From: Rhizomys pruinosus
Lineage: Eukaryota > Chordata > Mammalia > Rodentia > Spalacidae
Assembly (NCBI GenBank): GCA_009823505.1
Contig: VZQC01005688.1
Location: 394,844-458,843 of the forward strand
Reading direction: 5' to 3'
Length of the DNA stretch: 64,000 nt
Shown here: one piece after another, positions 1 through 11,052 of the stretch
How positions within the stretch are numbered: the first letter of the stretch is position 1
Layout of the letters: each line of letters opens with the position of its first letter
Position numbers and translations under genes: made by a program
The notes under the pieces: generated by a model
What the model was told of the DNA's origin: nothing
The model's database searches: none
The model's input: the letters and a program-made list of their open reading frames with translations, nothing else

Positions 1-173
1 GCACTGATGAGATGGTGAGCTTTTCCTGCCTGGAATCCCACCTCCCAGGGCAATGCTTCTAGATTCTACCACCAGACAGGTTAGGTCACTTAGTCTGCTG
101 CTTTTCTGAATCTTCCAGAAAATGTTATTCCCTCATGCTCCACTTTCTCTTCCTTCTTTCTACCTTCTCTCTC

Positions 174-205
174 TCTCTCTCTCTCTCTCATCTTTCTCTC
201 CTCAT

Positions 206-242
<37 letters not shown>
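174..242. repeat. (CT)n microsatellite
   Basis: A CT-rich run, interrupted near 190-210, directly abuts the B1 element that follows. On the minus strand it lies just beyond the 5' end of that B1. Confidence 0.9.
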
Positions 243-246
<4 letters not shown>

Positions 247-383
247 TTGTGAGACAGGGTCTCCTTGTAGCCCCAGCTGTCCTGGAATTCACTATGTAGA
301 CCAGGCTGGCCTTGAACTCAAAGATTCACCTGCTTCAGCCTCCCAAGTGCTGGGATTACAGGAGTGCACCACCACACCTGGCC
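243..383 (-). mobile_element. B1 SINE
   Basis: This is a near full-length 7SL-derived B1 in reverse orientation. It has the gagacagggtctc start, the accaggctggccttgaactc core and the tgctgggattacagg block. Confidence 0.9.
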
Positions 384-414
384 ATATCCCTTTTCTAAAG
401 ATTTATTTAATGCT

Positions 415-535
415 TTGGGCCTGATGATCTAAGTTCCATCCCTGAACCCACATGGTGGAAGGAAAAAACTGACTTCTCCAAGTTGTCCTCTAACCTCCAG
501 ATATATGCCATGGCACATGCACCACCCCCAACAAA
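415..535 (+). mobile_element. 5'-truncated B2-family SINE
   Basis: The sequence resembles the middle and 3' part of a rodent B2-type element: a box-B-like agttccatccc, then acccacatggtgg, then a ctctaacctcca block. The tRNA-like head is missing and the element looks old. Confidence 0.6.
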
Positions 536-997
536 TAATGTCAGAAAACCAATTAGGAACAAAAAAGACAAAAGAAAGCAGCTGTAGGCCCTGCTGGCTA
601 TACTCTTCCAACGCTTAAATTAGAAAAACCAGAAGAGAAATCAGTAAAACAACAGAAGACAGAAAACATCTACTTCAAGAATATGATATAGTAAAAAAGA
701 ACACATTGTATTCTGAGCTACAAATCAAATTTTGAGACATTCAAAAGATTGATATAATATAGGCTATGTTCTTTACTGTAGAATAAAGCTTTAATAATCA
801 ATAGAGATCACTGGGGAGTTCCAGAATGCTTACTGTTACACTTCTAAATAATTCTTAAGATTACAGAATTACTGAATGACAGATAAAAAACATTTTGTAT
901 GATAACTTGTGGTATGAGGCATACTTTCCATATTGAATGAAATATATAACTTAAATATATCTTATTAGAAAAAGGGATAAAAATCAATAATCAAAAA
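536..997. other. AT-rich intronic sequence, nothing recognised
   Basis: A-rich sequence with no ORF, repeat family or RNA gene that I can support. Confidence 0.6.
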
Positions 998-1185
998 GAG
1001 CACTGGCTGCTCTTGCAGAGGACCAAGGTTTAGTTCCTAGCACCCACATAGCAGCTAACAACTATTCATAACTCCAGTTCCAGGGGATCCAATGGCCTCT
1101 TCTGGACTCTTTAGGTATTATACATATATGGTACACTTATATACATGCAGACAAAACACAAGTAAATTAATACATTAATTAAAAT
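998..1185 (+). mobile_element. B3-type SINE, old
   Basis: It contains ctggctgctcttgcagagga, a cacccacat block and a single copy of ctccagttccaggggatcc. The box A head is lost. It lacks the 17-bp internal duplication of the young subfamily. Confidence 0.8.
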
Positions 1186-1779
1186 CAATATCCAAAACAT
1201 CTATCTCAGGAAGTTTAAAAATGAATGCCATGTTGAATGAAGAGGAAGGACAGAAAGAATAAAGAGATGAACAGACAGTAATTATGTAGAACAGAATTAT
1301 ACAGAGTTTCAGAAACAATATTTGTTGGAGAAAAATTAGAAAAAGTCTACTTCTCCAACATGAGAGATCAATGAAAGAAACAGAGTAGAGTCAAACAAGT
1401 ACTATGAGGAGTAAGGAAAGGAAGATCATCCATGCAATGAACAGAAGGTGCTAGAAAAATTTCAGCCCCACTAATTTTTAAGTTATTTTAAATAGATTCT
1501 TTGAAACAAAGTTGACATAAGAAGTCAAATTCATGAGGAATCTTATGGTTTTCAAAGACACAATGTATAATTCTAATAATTTCCTGGCCACATTTTCCAA
1601 ACATTTGGAAAAGAAATAACACCAAGGTTTCACAACTTATTGTAGAAAAGGAGGACTTGTTCTCCGTTTGTTTTCTATAACCAGCATAAAATTAATACCT
1701 GAATTAATTAAAATTAAAATCTGAAGAAGGAATTCTAAGAGAGCAAACAGAAGTTTAGGAAATAAAATACAAATTCTTA
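1186..1779. other. AT-rich intronic sequence, nothing recognised
   Basis: No feature supported; A-rich sequence that could be very old retroposon debris. Confidence 0.5.
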
Positions 1780-2450
1780 AGTAACTTAAAACCATATCCA
1801 GTGGTACATAAATGGATACAAAGTTTTACTAATAATAAAATAATGATAAATTCTAAAATAAAATAAGGATGAATGCAGCTTATAACAGAAAGCATGGGCA
1901 GTTTAACGTTCATAGTAGATGAAAAGGAACACGAGAAAACTATATCATCACTTTAAAAGACACACAGAAACCATTTGATAAAAATTCTACACCTGAGTCT
2001 ATTAAAATAAAGCAAACTTCTTCCATCAGATAAGTTATCCAGAAGATTCTACATCATACTTCACACACAATGTGAGAGATGGAGAGCTTTGCCATGAAAT
2101 GACAAGTATCAGATGTCTTAAATAATGAAAAAGAAAACACAAAATTACAGGAAAGAAAACCAAAACAGTCACTACATACAGATGTCACAATTGCATATGT
2201 ATATAATAAAAAAGAACACAATTTGATCTGATAACTGACTATATTAAGACTAAAATGTCAATGTAAAAAGTCCATTTGATTTTCACATGCTAGAAATAAC
2301 TATATATAGAAAACAAAGGGGGATATTAATTTATATTAATATCAAAATACCAATTGCTGAAATAAATGTGATAAGACATATATATTTTTAAAAATCACAA
2401 AATTATTGAGAGAACTTTTTATGTCCAAACAAATGTGTTGGAGACACATT
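1780..2450 (+). mobile_element. Possible ancient L1 ORF2 remnant
   Basis: Blocks such as ccatttgataaaaattctac, the stretch around aacagaaagcatgggcagttt and the tatatatagaaaac block resemble the middle of mammalian L1 ORF2 at high divergence. No reading frame survives. The boundaries are approximate. Confidence 0.4.
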
Positions 2451-2723
2451 TTTATAGATCAGGTGGTATTGGGGAGCTGTCAATTTTTTTTTAATTACCT
2501 GAGTTTATTTTTGTTTTATTCTTGTTGTTAAAAAAATTACTTGGAATTTCACTAATTGAGATACTGAAAAAAATCTTGAGAACTCACCTAGACAGCCATT
2601 TTTACTCTAAGTAGAACTATTGGGTTATAAGTAACAGGGTCAAGTTAAGTGTCAGAAAGATAGTCAACATTATTTCCCCCTCACTCCTTTGTTTTTCATA
2701 TACTGAAAAATAAGGAAAAGATC

Positions 2724-2817
2724 TGTAGGGAAATCCAGCTCGAATTGCAGGCTGGTTTTCCAACTAGCACACCTCAAGGCACCGCGTGGCCAAGGGTCTG
2801 GCCCTGCCCCAAGGATT
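2724..2817 (+). mobile_element. LTR fragment (5' side of a degenerate LTR element)
   Basis: The sequence starts tgtagggaaatccag and runs parallel to the start of the LTR at 5182, including the ggtctggccctgccccaagga block. Only the first ~94 bp are present. It is probably the truncated 5' LTR of the element ending at 5432. Confidence 0.65.
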
Positions 2818-5181
2818 TTGTTCCAGGCCTGGAAAAACCACCTCCAAGGACTGAAAGGAAAATGATTGTTATAAACCCACTTTATAAGATTTATAGTGAT
2901 ATGTTTGAAATAAGTATTATACATTTATATAGAGGTATTTCAGTAGAGATTTATACAGAAATACAAATAAATAAATGTAAGTTAATGGACTTGATTTCTC
3001 TGAAGTCACAATCTAGTGAAAGAATTTTAAGGAACATTTAATTGATGTGTGTTTAACAGGCATCCAAATTTGCTCAAACTTTGTCTGCATATTATATGGT
3101 ATTTTAGGACTTAGTAAAAGTAAAAATGTCTATATTAAACAACATTGGTTAAAAGGGTTTTAATAAAAATGGTAATACATTTAAGCTAATTGGAAATATA
3201 AATTGTTGTCCACATTTGTTTTACTTATAATTTGTATGAGAACAACTTTGGGGTTAATGCATACAAATGTTTTCTATAATTTTTGTGTTGTACAGTATCA
3301 TCTTGTAACATTTTCTTTTACCTGTAGGATAGTTTAACTAAAGGAATTAAGTTTCCTTCCCAAATTAACAACATGAAGTCAATGATAAACAGCTTGGGTA
3401 AATTTAATGAAAATTTACATCTTAATTCCTGCCTATAGGTATGTGTAATACAACTACCTTTTTGAGATTCATGAGTCAAAAAACAGAAACCTAAAATTAA
3501 AAAGGGGGGATACAGTTATATATTAAACCTTTTGTCAAATTTTTCAATTTAAATCTTAAAACTAACTATAGGAAAAGATTTGCATGTTGCCACAGTTCAA
3601 GACATCACCAACTTAATGGCTGAGAAAGAAAAGATACAGCTTTGCATTGTGCAGGATGTACCAAGAAATACCAGCGGAGAAGTTGGCCCACCTGAACATT
3701 AAAAGGAAGAAAAGCCTCAGACTGCTACAGGCATCAAACATCTCTGTGGATCCTATTTGTAACAACTGTTTATAATGAGTCCTAATGAACTTTACCTTCC
3801 AGGTGCCGCAAAGTTTTAATATGAGAGACTTTCCTACCTCTCCTTTTCATAGAACAAAGAAAAACATTCCCCAACTATAAATCAGAGCCAACTGTAATAG
3901 TGGTAATTTCTTATAAAACAGGTATAATTACTTTCTTTAATTGACTGATAGACATAGAACTGTGAAAAGATATTCTCCATTCAAGTCCAAATAGTAGTCT
4001 TTATAATCTGTGTAATTAAGCAAAATATATTTATACAGGAGAGCTCTGGTATCAGCAGTGGATTATTCTGCCAAGGAGATGTTGGGTAGGGGATCCAAGC
4101 CCCAAAAAGGTAAAGACTTTTTGCCTGTAAACTGGGATACCTGCAGGAAGAGAGCCAGTAAAGGCCCTGCTACTGAAGACCTGGTGTAAGCATGGGAAAG
4201 ATGTATTGAGACCACACTTACAAGTGTACAGTTGGCCTCTGAAATGCCAGAGAGTGTTACCAAAGGCCACTAAATTAATGAAGCAAATATTGGTCTCCTT
4301 GAGTCAAGCAAGACTCCTCTGTCAGCATCAGCTACACCTCACCTGCCTGAAAATACTGTGCAGCAGTGGCAGCCATATGCCTGTATATCCCAGATCTAAT
4401 TGGCTATTAGCTCTCTCCTTTGAGGAATAATTCACAGCTGATGCCACAAGCTTAAGTCCTCTAGTGGTTAGGAGATGTTATAAGCCCCAGTAAGACCTTG
4501 TCATCTTTTACAGAAAAGCTATAGTTAATGGATTAGCATATCATCTAAACATCTGTGTCTATGACCACAATGTGATTTACCATAATAATTAGTACTGTTT
4601 AAATGCCTGTACATCTAATTGCTTGTGCTTTGTTAGTAGGATTAAAAGGTTATGCCTGGATAAACTGCCAGCCCATGAAAGGAAACAGCCTGAACTGATC
4701 AGAATCCAAAATGACATCTTCAGAGAAAGACTGTTTTGCTTCTCGCCCACTTGTGCCCCTTTTCTAAAGCCTAGGGAACAATCTGTGGAAGAGGGGGCAT
4801 GGTAGAATGTAAGGGCTGCGATTGGGGTGAAATGTGGAACTACAGCAATATAGACTGGACTCTTGTTTGATCAACATGCTTGTACATGCAATCCTCTCCA
4901 GCTGGACAATGGGGATCTTGGACTGTATAAGTTTGGGCATAGCTGCTTACAAATTGGTTTTACATAAAGGATGCTTGTATTCATTACTTATTATTACCTA
5001 ATGGTTGGTTTTTGAGCACAAATTGGTTTTATTGTAAAAGATAAAAATCTTAGGTCTGGCCTGCCTCCACCCCGCACTCAAGATAGGTTTGAGCAATCAT
5101 GTATTTAAGAACAGATTCCTTTATAGGTGCCAACCTCTCCCATGGGCTTGTCTGCCTCTCAAAAAATAAAACAGGGGGAGA
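2818..5181 (+). mobile_element. Degenerate internal region of an LTR element
   Basis: This is about 2.4 kb of non-coding sequence between two matching LTR pieces. It ends in a purine-rich tract (aaaataaaacagggggaga) directly before the downstream LTR, as a polypurine tract should. No retroviral reading frame survives and the family could not be named. Confidence 0.5.
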
Positions 5182-5432
5182 TGTAGGAAATCCAGTTTGA
5201 ACTGCGGGCTGCTTTCCAACTAGTGCCGTGTGGCCGAGGGTCTGGCCCCGCCCCAAGGAGGAGCAAGCAATGTGGCCTAGGTGCATGCTGCTGGGTGGGG
5301 CAACAGTGTACAGTGGTGCGAGTTGGGGGACTTATGATTGGACCTGGGAACTGACGTCATTTAGTTTATAAAAGCAGGCTGTAGCAAGGAATAAATGTGA
5401 ATTTCATAGTATCATCACGGAATTCCCAGCCA
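5182..5432 (+). mobile_element. LTR (3' side of the element), about 251 bp
   Basis: It begins TGTAGGAAATCC and ends near CCCAGCCA, giving TG...CA termini. A TATA-like ttataaaag lies near 5367 and a poly(A) signal aataaa near 5389. Its first 80 bp match the fragment at 2724. Confidence 0.7.
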
Positions 5433-5884
5433 TTATTTTTATTATTGCATGCATACAGGCTAAGTAGGCCTGTATTTCATTCGGGTGGCCAGAGGGTTGG
5501 AAAATGGCTCCCCTTTGAGAACCACCAATCTGGGTAGCCGGTGTTGTGAGTGGGTATTGGCTGAAGGGAGGCGATCAGCCATCAGCCTGAAATTCCTGTC
5601 CAGGCTCTGGGCAGATGAGAAGTCACGGCCAAGAGTGGAACACGTGTCTCATGGGTCCAGGCTAAGGACCTGATTTGGAAGTACCACTCAGGCTGGGCTA
5701 CGGGAAGTAGCCAGCTGACCTCTGTGCCGAGGGGACAGCTCCCCACAGTGTCGGCAAAGAGGGCACTGTGTTCCCATCCCCCTTAGCAGGGCCATGTGGT
5801 CCCTGTTTGGCATAAAAAGAAAGCTTCCTACAAAGATCAATGATGATTTTTTCTTTCTGTTAAACTTTTTCAACAGCTTTATTG
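5433..5884. other. Intronic sequence, nothing recognised
   Basis: Moderately GC-rich sequence without a supported feature. Positions 5871-5884 are the left target-site duplication of the following B1. Confidence 0.5.
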
Positions 5885-6036
5885 TTTTTTGTTTTTTGTC
5901 TTTTTGAGACAGGGTCTCCCTGTAGCCCCAGCTGTCCTGGAACTCTGTAGACCAGGCTGGCCTTGAACTCACAAAGATCCACCTGCCTCTGCCTCCCAAG
6001 TGCTAGGATTAAAGGCGTGCGTCACCATGCCCGGCT
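5885..6036 (-). mobile_element. B1 SINE with target-site duplication
   Basis: Full-length B1 in reverse orientation with its T-rich tail at the left. It is flanked by a perfect 14-bp direct repeat, caacagctttattg, at 5871-5884 and 6037-6050. The B1 inserted beside or into an old L1 fragment. Confidence 0.95.
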
Positions 6037-6830
6037 CAACAGCTTTATTGAAATACAGTTCACATACCACATTCTTGGCTCATTTAAAATGTAAAGTTAA
6101 GTAAGTTTATCGTGTTCTTTACATGATTTTAGCTATTTTGTTATTTTCCCACAGCCCTTTCATTCACTGCCGTTGCTCCTTATTCCTCCCAAATCTGCTT
6201 CTCCTCCGAGATGACCTTCAGCCTCCTTTCTGCCTCTGGATTGACTACTAGCCTTTTCTTAGAGATGGAATCACAAGTGATCTTAGCATACATTAGACTT
6301 ACATGTATAGATTTATATATAATAAGTATCAGGACTTAACTTCTCATTACTAATATTCTGTTGTACAGGATGGATGGTGTGTACAGGGAGTACTTATATA
6401 TTCTGTTTTTCCCTTATCAGTTGGTGGATGTTTGAATTACTTCTACTTTTTGTCTATTACAAAAAATGCAGTGACTCTTCTAGTACAACTTCTGTGCGAT
6501 AATGTGTTTTTGTTAGAGTGGAACTGCTATGGTAACTTTATGATTAACATTTTTATGAACTACCAAACCCTTTCCAAAGTGGCTGCACTACCTTCCGTTC
6601 TAGTTAGCAGTGGGGATAAAGAGGTTTTCTCAGTTTCACTGACTTGAATTTCCCTAATAGTTGATGATATTGAGAATGTTTTCTAAAAAAAAGAGAGAGA
6701 GAGAGAGAGAGAGGGAATGTTTTCTGTGTTTATCTATGTTTTGGAAATGTCTATTCAGATAAGGATCTGAATTTCCATTTTTAAATTATTTGTCTCTTGT
6801 GGTTGGGTTATAGAAGTCATAAGTATGTTT
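6037..6830 (-). mobile_element. Ancient L1 (L1M-like) 3' fragment
   Basis: Read on the minus strand this follows the conserved order at the end of old mammalian L1 ORF2 and its 3' UTR. Visible blocks include caaaccctttccaaagtggc, ggaactgctatggtaac and ggaaatgtctattcagat. It is heavily diverged and non-coding. Confidence 0.75.
6692..6713. repeat. (GA)n microsatellite
   Basis: About eleven GA units inside the old L1 fragment. Confidence 0.95.
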
Positions 6831-7599
6831 ATTATAAATAAAAGCCCCCTTATTTGAGAATTTCATACATGGATACAATGTATTTTGATTATGTCTACCC
6901 CTCATACTCTAATTCCTCCCAGGAATTTTATTAAACTTGACAAGCTGACTTCCATATTGAAAGGAATTACAGAATTGAGATGAGCAAAGATAACCCTCAG
7001 GAACAAAGATGGAGAACTTTCAGCACAGTCATTAACACCACAGAGGATAAATGACAATGATGTCAACTGAGATTACCAGACCCATGAAACAGAGTCCTTA
7101 AACACAGACACATTGCAGCTTCTGGATTTAAGATGTATAGAGAAAAGATCATCCTTCACCTAGTGGCCCTGTGTCTATAGGACTGTCATGTGGAAAGACT
7201 GACTGAACCTAATAGTATACAAGAAAACTAATTCCAGGAAAAAGGTAAAACATTAGTCTTTGGAACAAATGGGACAGCATCTTCATGACTTGGGATGAGG
7301 CAAAGGTTTCTTACCCAAGACACAAAAAGCAGTAAAGCATAAGCAGAAACATTGGTACAGTATGCTGTAAATACCAACTTTTGCATGGGGAACTTACATG
7401 GAAGAAATATGAACATAAATATGAAACTCTAGAAACATCTTATTAAACCCATAAAAGAAAAAGAAACAAAAGTAAAAGTTTACATAAACAAAGAAAGGTA
7501 AAACCAAAAAAAAATAAAATAAAATAACTAATAGGTGTAACTAAAATCTGGTATTTAGACATGTCAGAGACACTTTCTATTTTACTCTACCCTGTTCTA
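6831..7599. other. Intronic sequence, nothing recognised
   Basis: No ORF or repeat family that I can support. A-rich near 7500. Confidence 0.5.
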
Positions 7600-7736
7600 T
7601 TGACAGGATTTAGGCTAAAACCCAGGCTGGCTGGAAACTCTCTGGGGACCATCTTGGCTTTGATTTCACAATCCCCCTGCCTCACCTCCCAGGCACTGGG
7701 ATTACCGGTGTGTACCACCAAGCCTGGATACACACT
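7600..7736 (-). mobile_element. Old B1 SINE
   Basis: A diverged B1 in reverse orientation (cccaggctggctggaaactc, then ggcactgggattaccggtg). Its tail lies in a segment duplicated at 9639-9806. Confidence 0.75.
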
Positions 7737-7883
7737 GTGTGTAAAACCTGTGGCCACTCACTTCCAGCGGACCCTGAGGACTGCCAGGAAGCACACTCGT
7801 TTTTCTCATAGCTCATCACTCTCCAACTCTTTAAGACAATATTTCCCATTTCTTCCTCAGTCTTCAAATTTCCAACTCTTTCT
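7698..7883 (+). repeat. Local duplication, copy 1
   Basis: It aligns collinearly with 9639-9806 from the B1 tail into unique sequence (gaccctgaggactgccagga, then tctttaagacaatatt). There are scattered substitutions and two small indels, and I judge identity at roughly 90% by eye. Confidence 0.85.
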
Positions 7884-8142
7884 GTACAACCATGTGATAA
7901 CCCTGCATTCCACTGCAGGAGAAAATATCACTAGGAAACAAAGAGAAGTGACACCTCCATGAGCTGCTCCTCACGAGGGCCCCCCCCCCCCGCGGCTTGC
8001 TGAGAAGCCAGCTCTGTAGAGGAGAGCCCCGAGCCCTGTGAATACGTCGGGGTATCAACACTGGCCCACAGTGGATCCCAACAAGGACTTTTGAAAGGAA
8101 AAAGAATGGGAATCTGAGCACCTACGTCATTGGCATTGGTTT

Positions 8143-8177
<35 letters not shown>

Positions 8178-8489
8178 TTACAATCATTTTCCCCTTTTCT
8201 AAGTAGGAAGGGTTGGTTAACATGAATGATCTATAAGAGAAGCAAACTGAAAGAATGCCTGAGCTGACTTCTATGTCATTTCATTAGTTTGTTTTGTTTT
8301 GGCTGTAGTTAGAACTAGCAAAGAAAAATCCTGCATTTTCTATCTTAAGAGAAACACTAATAAGAAAATAGTTTCCTGGGATTTCCATTCTCACACTATC
8401 ATCCCCTGAGCTCCTCCGCTGTATTCAAAGTAAGAATAACAGCACAGCGCAGGAGACAAAGTGCTGGCTAGTCTCATATATGGTCATGA
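7884..8489. other. Intronic sequence with (TG)n at 8145-8176 and a C homopolymer near 7980
   Basis: Unique sequence apart from a TG microsatellite of about 16 units and a run of about 12 C. No gene seen. Confidence 0.6.
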
Positions 8490-8640
8490 AACTGAAGAGG
8501 CTTGCTGGGCCTCGGGGCTCACACCTGCAGTCAGAGCACTTGGGGGATGGGGGATGGAAGCAGAAGACTCAGGAGTTCAAGGTCATTCTTGGATACATAG
8601 CAAGTCTGAGGTTAGCCCAGGCTACAAAAACATAACAGAG
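8490..8640 (+). mobile_element. Old B1-like SINE
   Basis: A diverged monomer with the aggagttcaaggtcattctt block and the gcccaggctacaaaaac tail typical of older B1-type copies. Confidence 0.6.
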
Positions 8641-8759
8641 ATGAAGGAAAGTAAAGAAGAAATTGAGTATAGAAGTAAGGCTGGCAGTCCCCTGCAAGTC
8701 CACGGCACAGGGAGGTGTGAACAAGCACAAGAGGCCACAGCAGACCATGTGGGCCTTCA

Positions 8760-9040
8760 GTTTAGAAGGGCAGTGAAGTGGCTCGGCAGGCAAACAGCAA
8801 GCCCCGTGGAGCCCCATGGAGCCCCGTGGAGCCCCGTGGAGCCCCGTGGAGCCCCGTGGAGCCCCGTGGAGCCCCGTGGAGCCCCGTGGAGCCCCGTGGC
8901 CTGAGTCTGATCCCCTTACCCACATGGTGGGAGAGAAACAACTCCCACAGATCATCTTCCACTGACTTCCTGTCTCCCTATGACACATGTACCCACCTAC
9001 CTACTCTTCCACACAATAAATAAAAATATAATTAAAAAGA
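8760..9040 (+). mobile_element. B2/ID-type SINE interrupted by a minisatellite
   Basis: A tRNA-like start (gaagtggctcggcaggcaaa) and a box-B-like part with a 3' body (ctgagtctgatcccc, acccacatggtggg, then aataaataaaa) form one SINE. The stretch between the two promoter boxes has been replaced by a 100-bp tandem array. Confidence 0.75.
8801..8900. repeat. 10-bp minisatellite, 10 copies
   Basis: Ten units of gccccgtgga in perfect register. The second has cat for cgt and the last ends in c. The homogeneity implies recent expansion. Confidence 0.98.
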
Positions 9041-9098
9041 AATTCATAATCTCATGAATTTGTCACTTCTAAGTCAGAAATAAAATCTTCTGGAGTGG

Positions 9099-9144
9099 TT
9101 TTTTTTTTTTTTGGGGGGGGGGTTGTGTTTTTTTTTTTTTTTTT
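9099..9144. repeat. Homopolymer T/G/T tract
   Basis: A T run, a G run of about 10 and a second T run. Lengths are prone to sequencing error. Confidence 0.9.
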
Positions 9145-9194
9145 AGTTTTTCATTCTCTCTTCTAAGTTCTGTGATTAAAGCCATGCACTGCCT

Positions 9195-9276
9195 TAGTTT
9201 AGGGGGAGGATCCTGGATGTGCTCCTGCCTCGCTCCTGAGTGCTGGATTGAAGGGCATGAGCACCATGCCTGGCAT
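9195..9276 (-). mobile_element. Old partial B1-like SINE
   Basis: Reverse-orientation B1 5' portion (cctgagtgctggattgaaggg and gcaccatgcctggc). Confidence 0.5.
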
Positions 9277-9420
9277 CAGTAAATACAAAGTTCTTAGTAA
9301 AAGATGTGTGAGCGGTTAAAATTCAACACTGCAATTAGGAATTCCAAACAGAAACAATAAAATGATCAACAAATGTAGATTTATTTGTATATATTCCATT
9401 TAAAAAGTGTATTTTGGGGG

Positions 9421-9490
9421 GTCGAGTTGGATACCACGACCTTTAATCCTTACGATCGGGAGACAGAAGCAGTGGATCTCTGTGAGTTCT
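9421..9490 (+). mobile_element. 3'-truncated B1 fragment
   Basis: The first ~70 bp of a B1 (cctttaatccttacgatcgg, ggatctctgtgagttc), broken where an opposite-strand B1 begins. Confidence 0.65.
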
Positions 9491-9504
9491 CTCTCTCGCC
9501 TCTA

Positions 9505-9668
9505 TTTTTTTTTTTTTTTTTTTTTTTTTGGTCTTTGTGAGAGAGCTCTCCCTGTAGCCGCAGCTGTCCTGGAACTCACTATGTAGACCAGGCTGGCCTT
9601 GAACTCAAAGATTCACCTGCCTCAGCCTCCCAGGTACTGGGATTACGGGCGTGTACCACCAAGCCTGG
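9505..9668 (-). mobile_element. B1 SINE
   Basis: Full-length B1 in reverse orientation with a 25-nt T tail on the left. It faces the B1 fragment at 9421-9490, so the two form an inverted pair. Confidence 0.9.
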
Positions 9669-9806
9669 ATGCACACTTTAAAAACCTCTAGCAGACCCTG
9701 AGGACTGCCAGGAAGCGCACTGATTTTTCTCATAGCTCATCGCTCTCTAACTCTTTAAGACAATATTCCCATTTCTTCCTGAGTCTTCACATTTCCAGCT
9801 CTTCCT
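9639..9806 (+). repeat. Local duplication, copy 2
   Basis: Partner of 7698-7883. It includes the end of the B1 and about 130 bp of otherwise unique sequence. Confidence 0.85.
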
Positions 9807-10318
9807 ACTATTCGGCGTGCTTCCCTCCTCTGGGAGGCTGGCCGTCAGGGGCTCTCTGGTCACCCCTTCTGCCTCTCCCCTCTGCCAAACTCTCTCACAC
9901 CCACAGAGGTGCAGGGGACAGGCTTGCCACGTCCTCGCAGACAGGCCTCCAGTGTCTGTCTTCCTGCGGACTTCCAGCCCACAGCTCAGCCTGACTTAGG
10001 GAAGGTGAATCTGCACTGTACCATTACCTCTTGGCTTGGCGCTTGAAATTTTATGGGAATTAAATAAATTCAGTGACCTCTCCTTCCACTAAGCTTGACT
10101 TTCAAAACAAAAATTCAAATTAAACAATAATCTTTAACAACCACAGCTCTGATGTTAATGCTTTCTCTTTGTGAATCTATTGACAACAGCCTGCTCACTC
10201 ACCCACTTTAATGTTGCTTTCAAGACCCTACAGGCAGAGATCTCTTCTGACTGACAACAGAGACTATCAAGTACATTGACAATAACAAATGAGAAGTGTA
10301 CAGAAACATTTGCAACAG
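9807..10318. other. Intronic sequence, nothing recognised
   Basis: Unique sequence with no supported feature. Confidence 0.6.
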
Positions 10319-10333
10319 TACATTCCTCTTCTT

Positions 10334-10590
10334 TTTTTTTTAATTTTTTTTTATTAATTTTATTTATTTCTGTATGTGTATCAATGTACTGTCTGCATGC
10401 AGGTCTGTGCACCCATGTCGTGCAATGCCGCGGAGGTCAGAAGAGGGTCTCGGATTCCCCTGGAACTGGAGTTCTCCTGGAATTGGAGTTTCAAGCGGCT
10501 CTCGGCCGCCATGTGGATGCTGGGGATCGAACCCGGGTCCTCTGTAAGAGTGGTTGGTGCTCTTAACCGCTAGGCCATCTCTCCAGCCCC
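10334..10590 (-). mobile_element. Young B2/B3 SINE (17-bp-duplication subfamily)
   Basis: Full-length tRNA-derived SINE in reverse orientation with an intact box A region and box B (read in reverse as gatcgaacccgggtcctct). It carries the tandem 17-bp block ctggagttctcctggaattg, read here on the plus strand. A perfect 15-bp target-site duplication, tacattcctcttctt, lies at 10319-10333 and 10591-10605. Confidence 0.95.
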
Positions 10591-10769
10591 TACATTCCTC
10601 TTCTTGGTGGGAAAAATGATGTCTTCACAATCAATTACTGACTTGGCCACTTTGAAATTATTTCTAAATCAATTTAATTTATGGAACTGATTTTAATATA
10701 AAAATATTCAATATATATATATCAGCTATGAATTTTAGAAAGGGTTAGAGCAATACCAGAATAGATTGA

Positions 10770-10975
10770 CATTTTTAAATTTATTTATTTATTTATTTGT
10801 GTGTGTGTCTGTGTGTACATGTCTATGGATGCAGGAGTGTCACAGCATGTATGTAGAGGTCAAAGGGTAACTTGGGAGAGTTGGTTTCCTCCTTCCGCCA
10901 CGTAGATTCCAGTTTGGGTTGTCGGGCTTGGCAGCAAGCACCTTTACTTTCCAAGCCATCTCCCCAACCCCAGCT
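10770..10975 (-). mobile_element. Old B2-related SINE
   Basis: A (TTTA)n tail on the left, then gtagaggtcaaagggtaact, a gttggtttcctccttccgcc block and a tRNA-like head in reverse (aagccatctccccaacccc). Confidence 0.7.
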
Positions 10976-10984
10976 TAGCCTGAT

Positions 10985-11052
10985 ATTGGTGCTCTTTCTG
11001 CCCTAGCCTCCTGAGTGCTAGGACTACAGGCATCTATCACCATGCCCAGCTT
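10985..11052 (-). mobile_element. B1-like fragment
   Basis: Reverse-orientation fragment cctcctgagtgctaggacta with caccatgcccagc. Confidence 0.6.

Noticed and set aside
8461..9023. Open frames with a repeated Pro-Trp-Ser or Gly-Ala-Pro-Arg pattern
   Set aside because: They translate the 10-bp minisatellite, which is open in several frames.
10276..10573. Recurring 60-100 codon frames with the same MYCLHAG or CTVCMQVC sequence at several places
   Set aside because: They are translations of the young B2/B3 SINE and appear wherever it is inserted; not a protein family.
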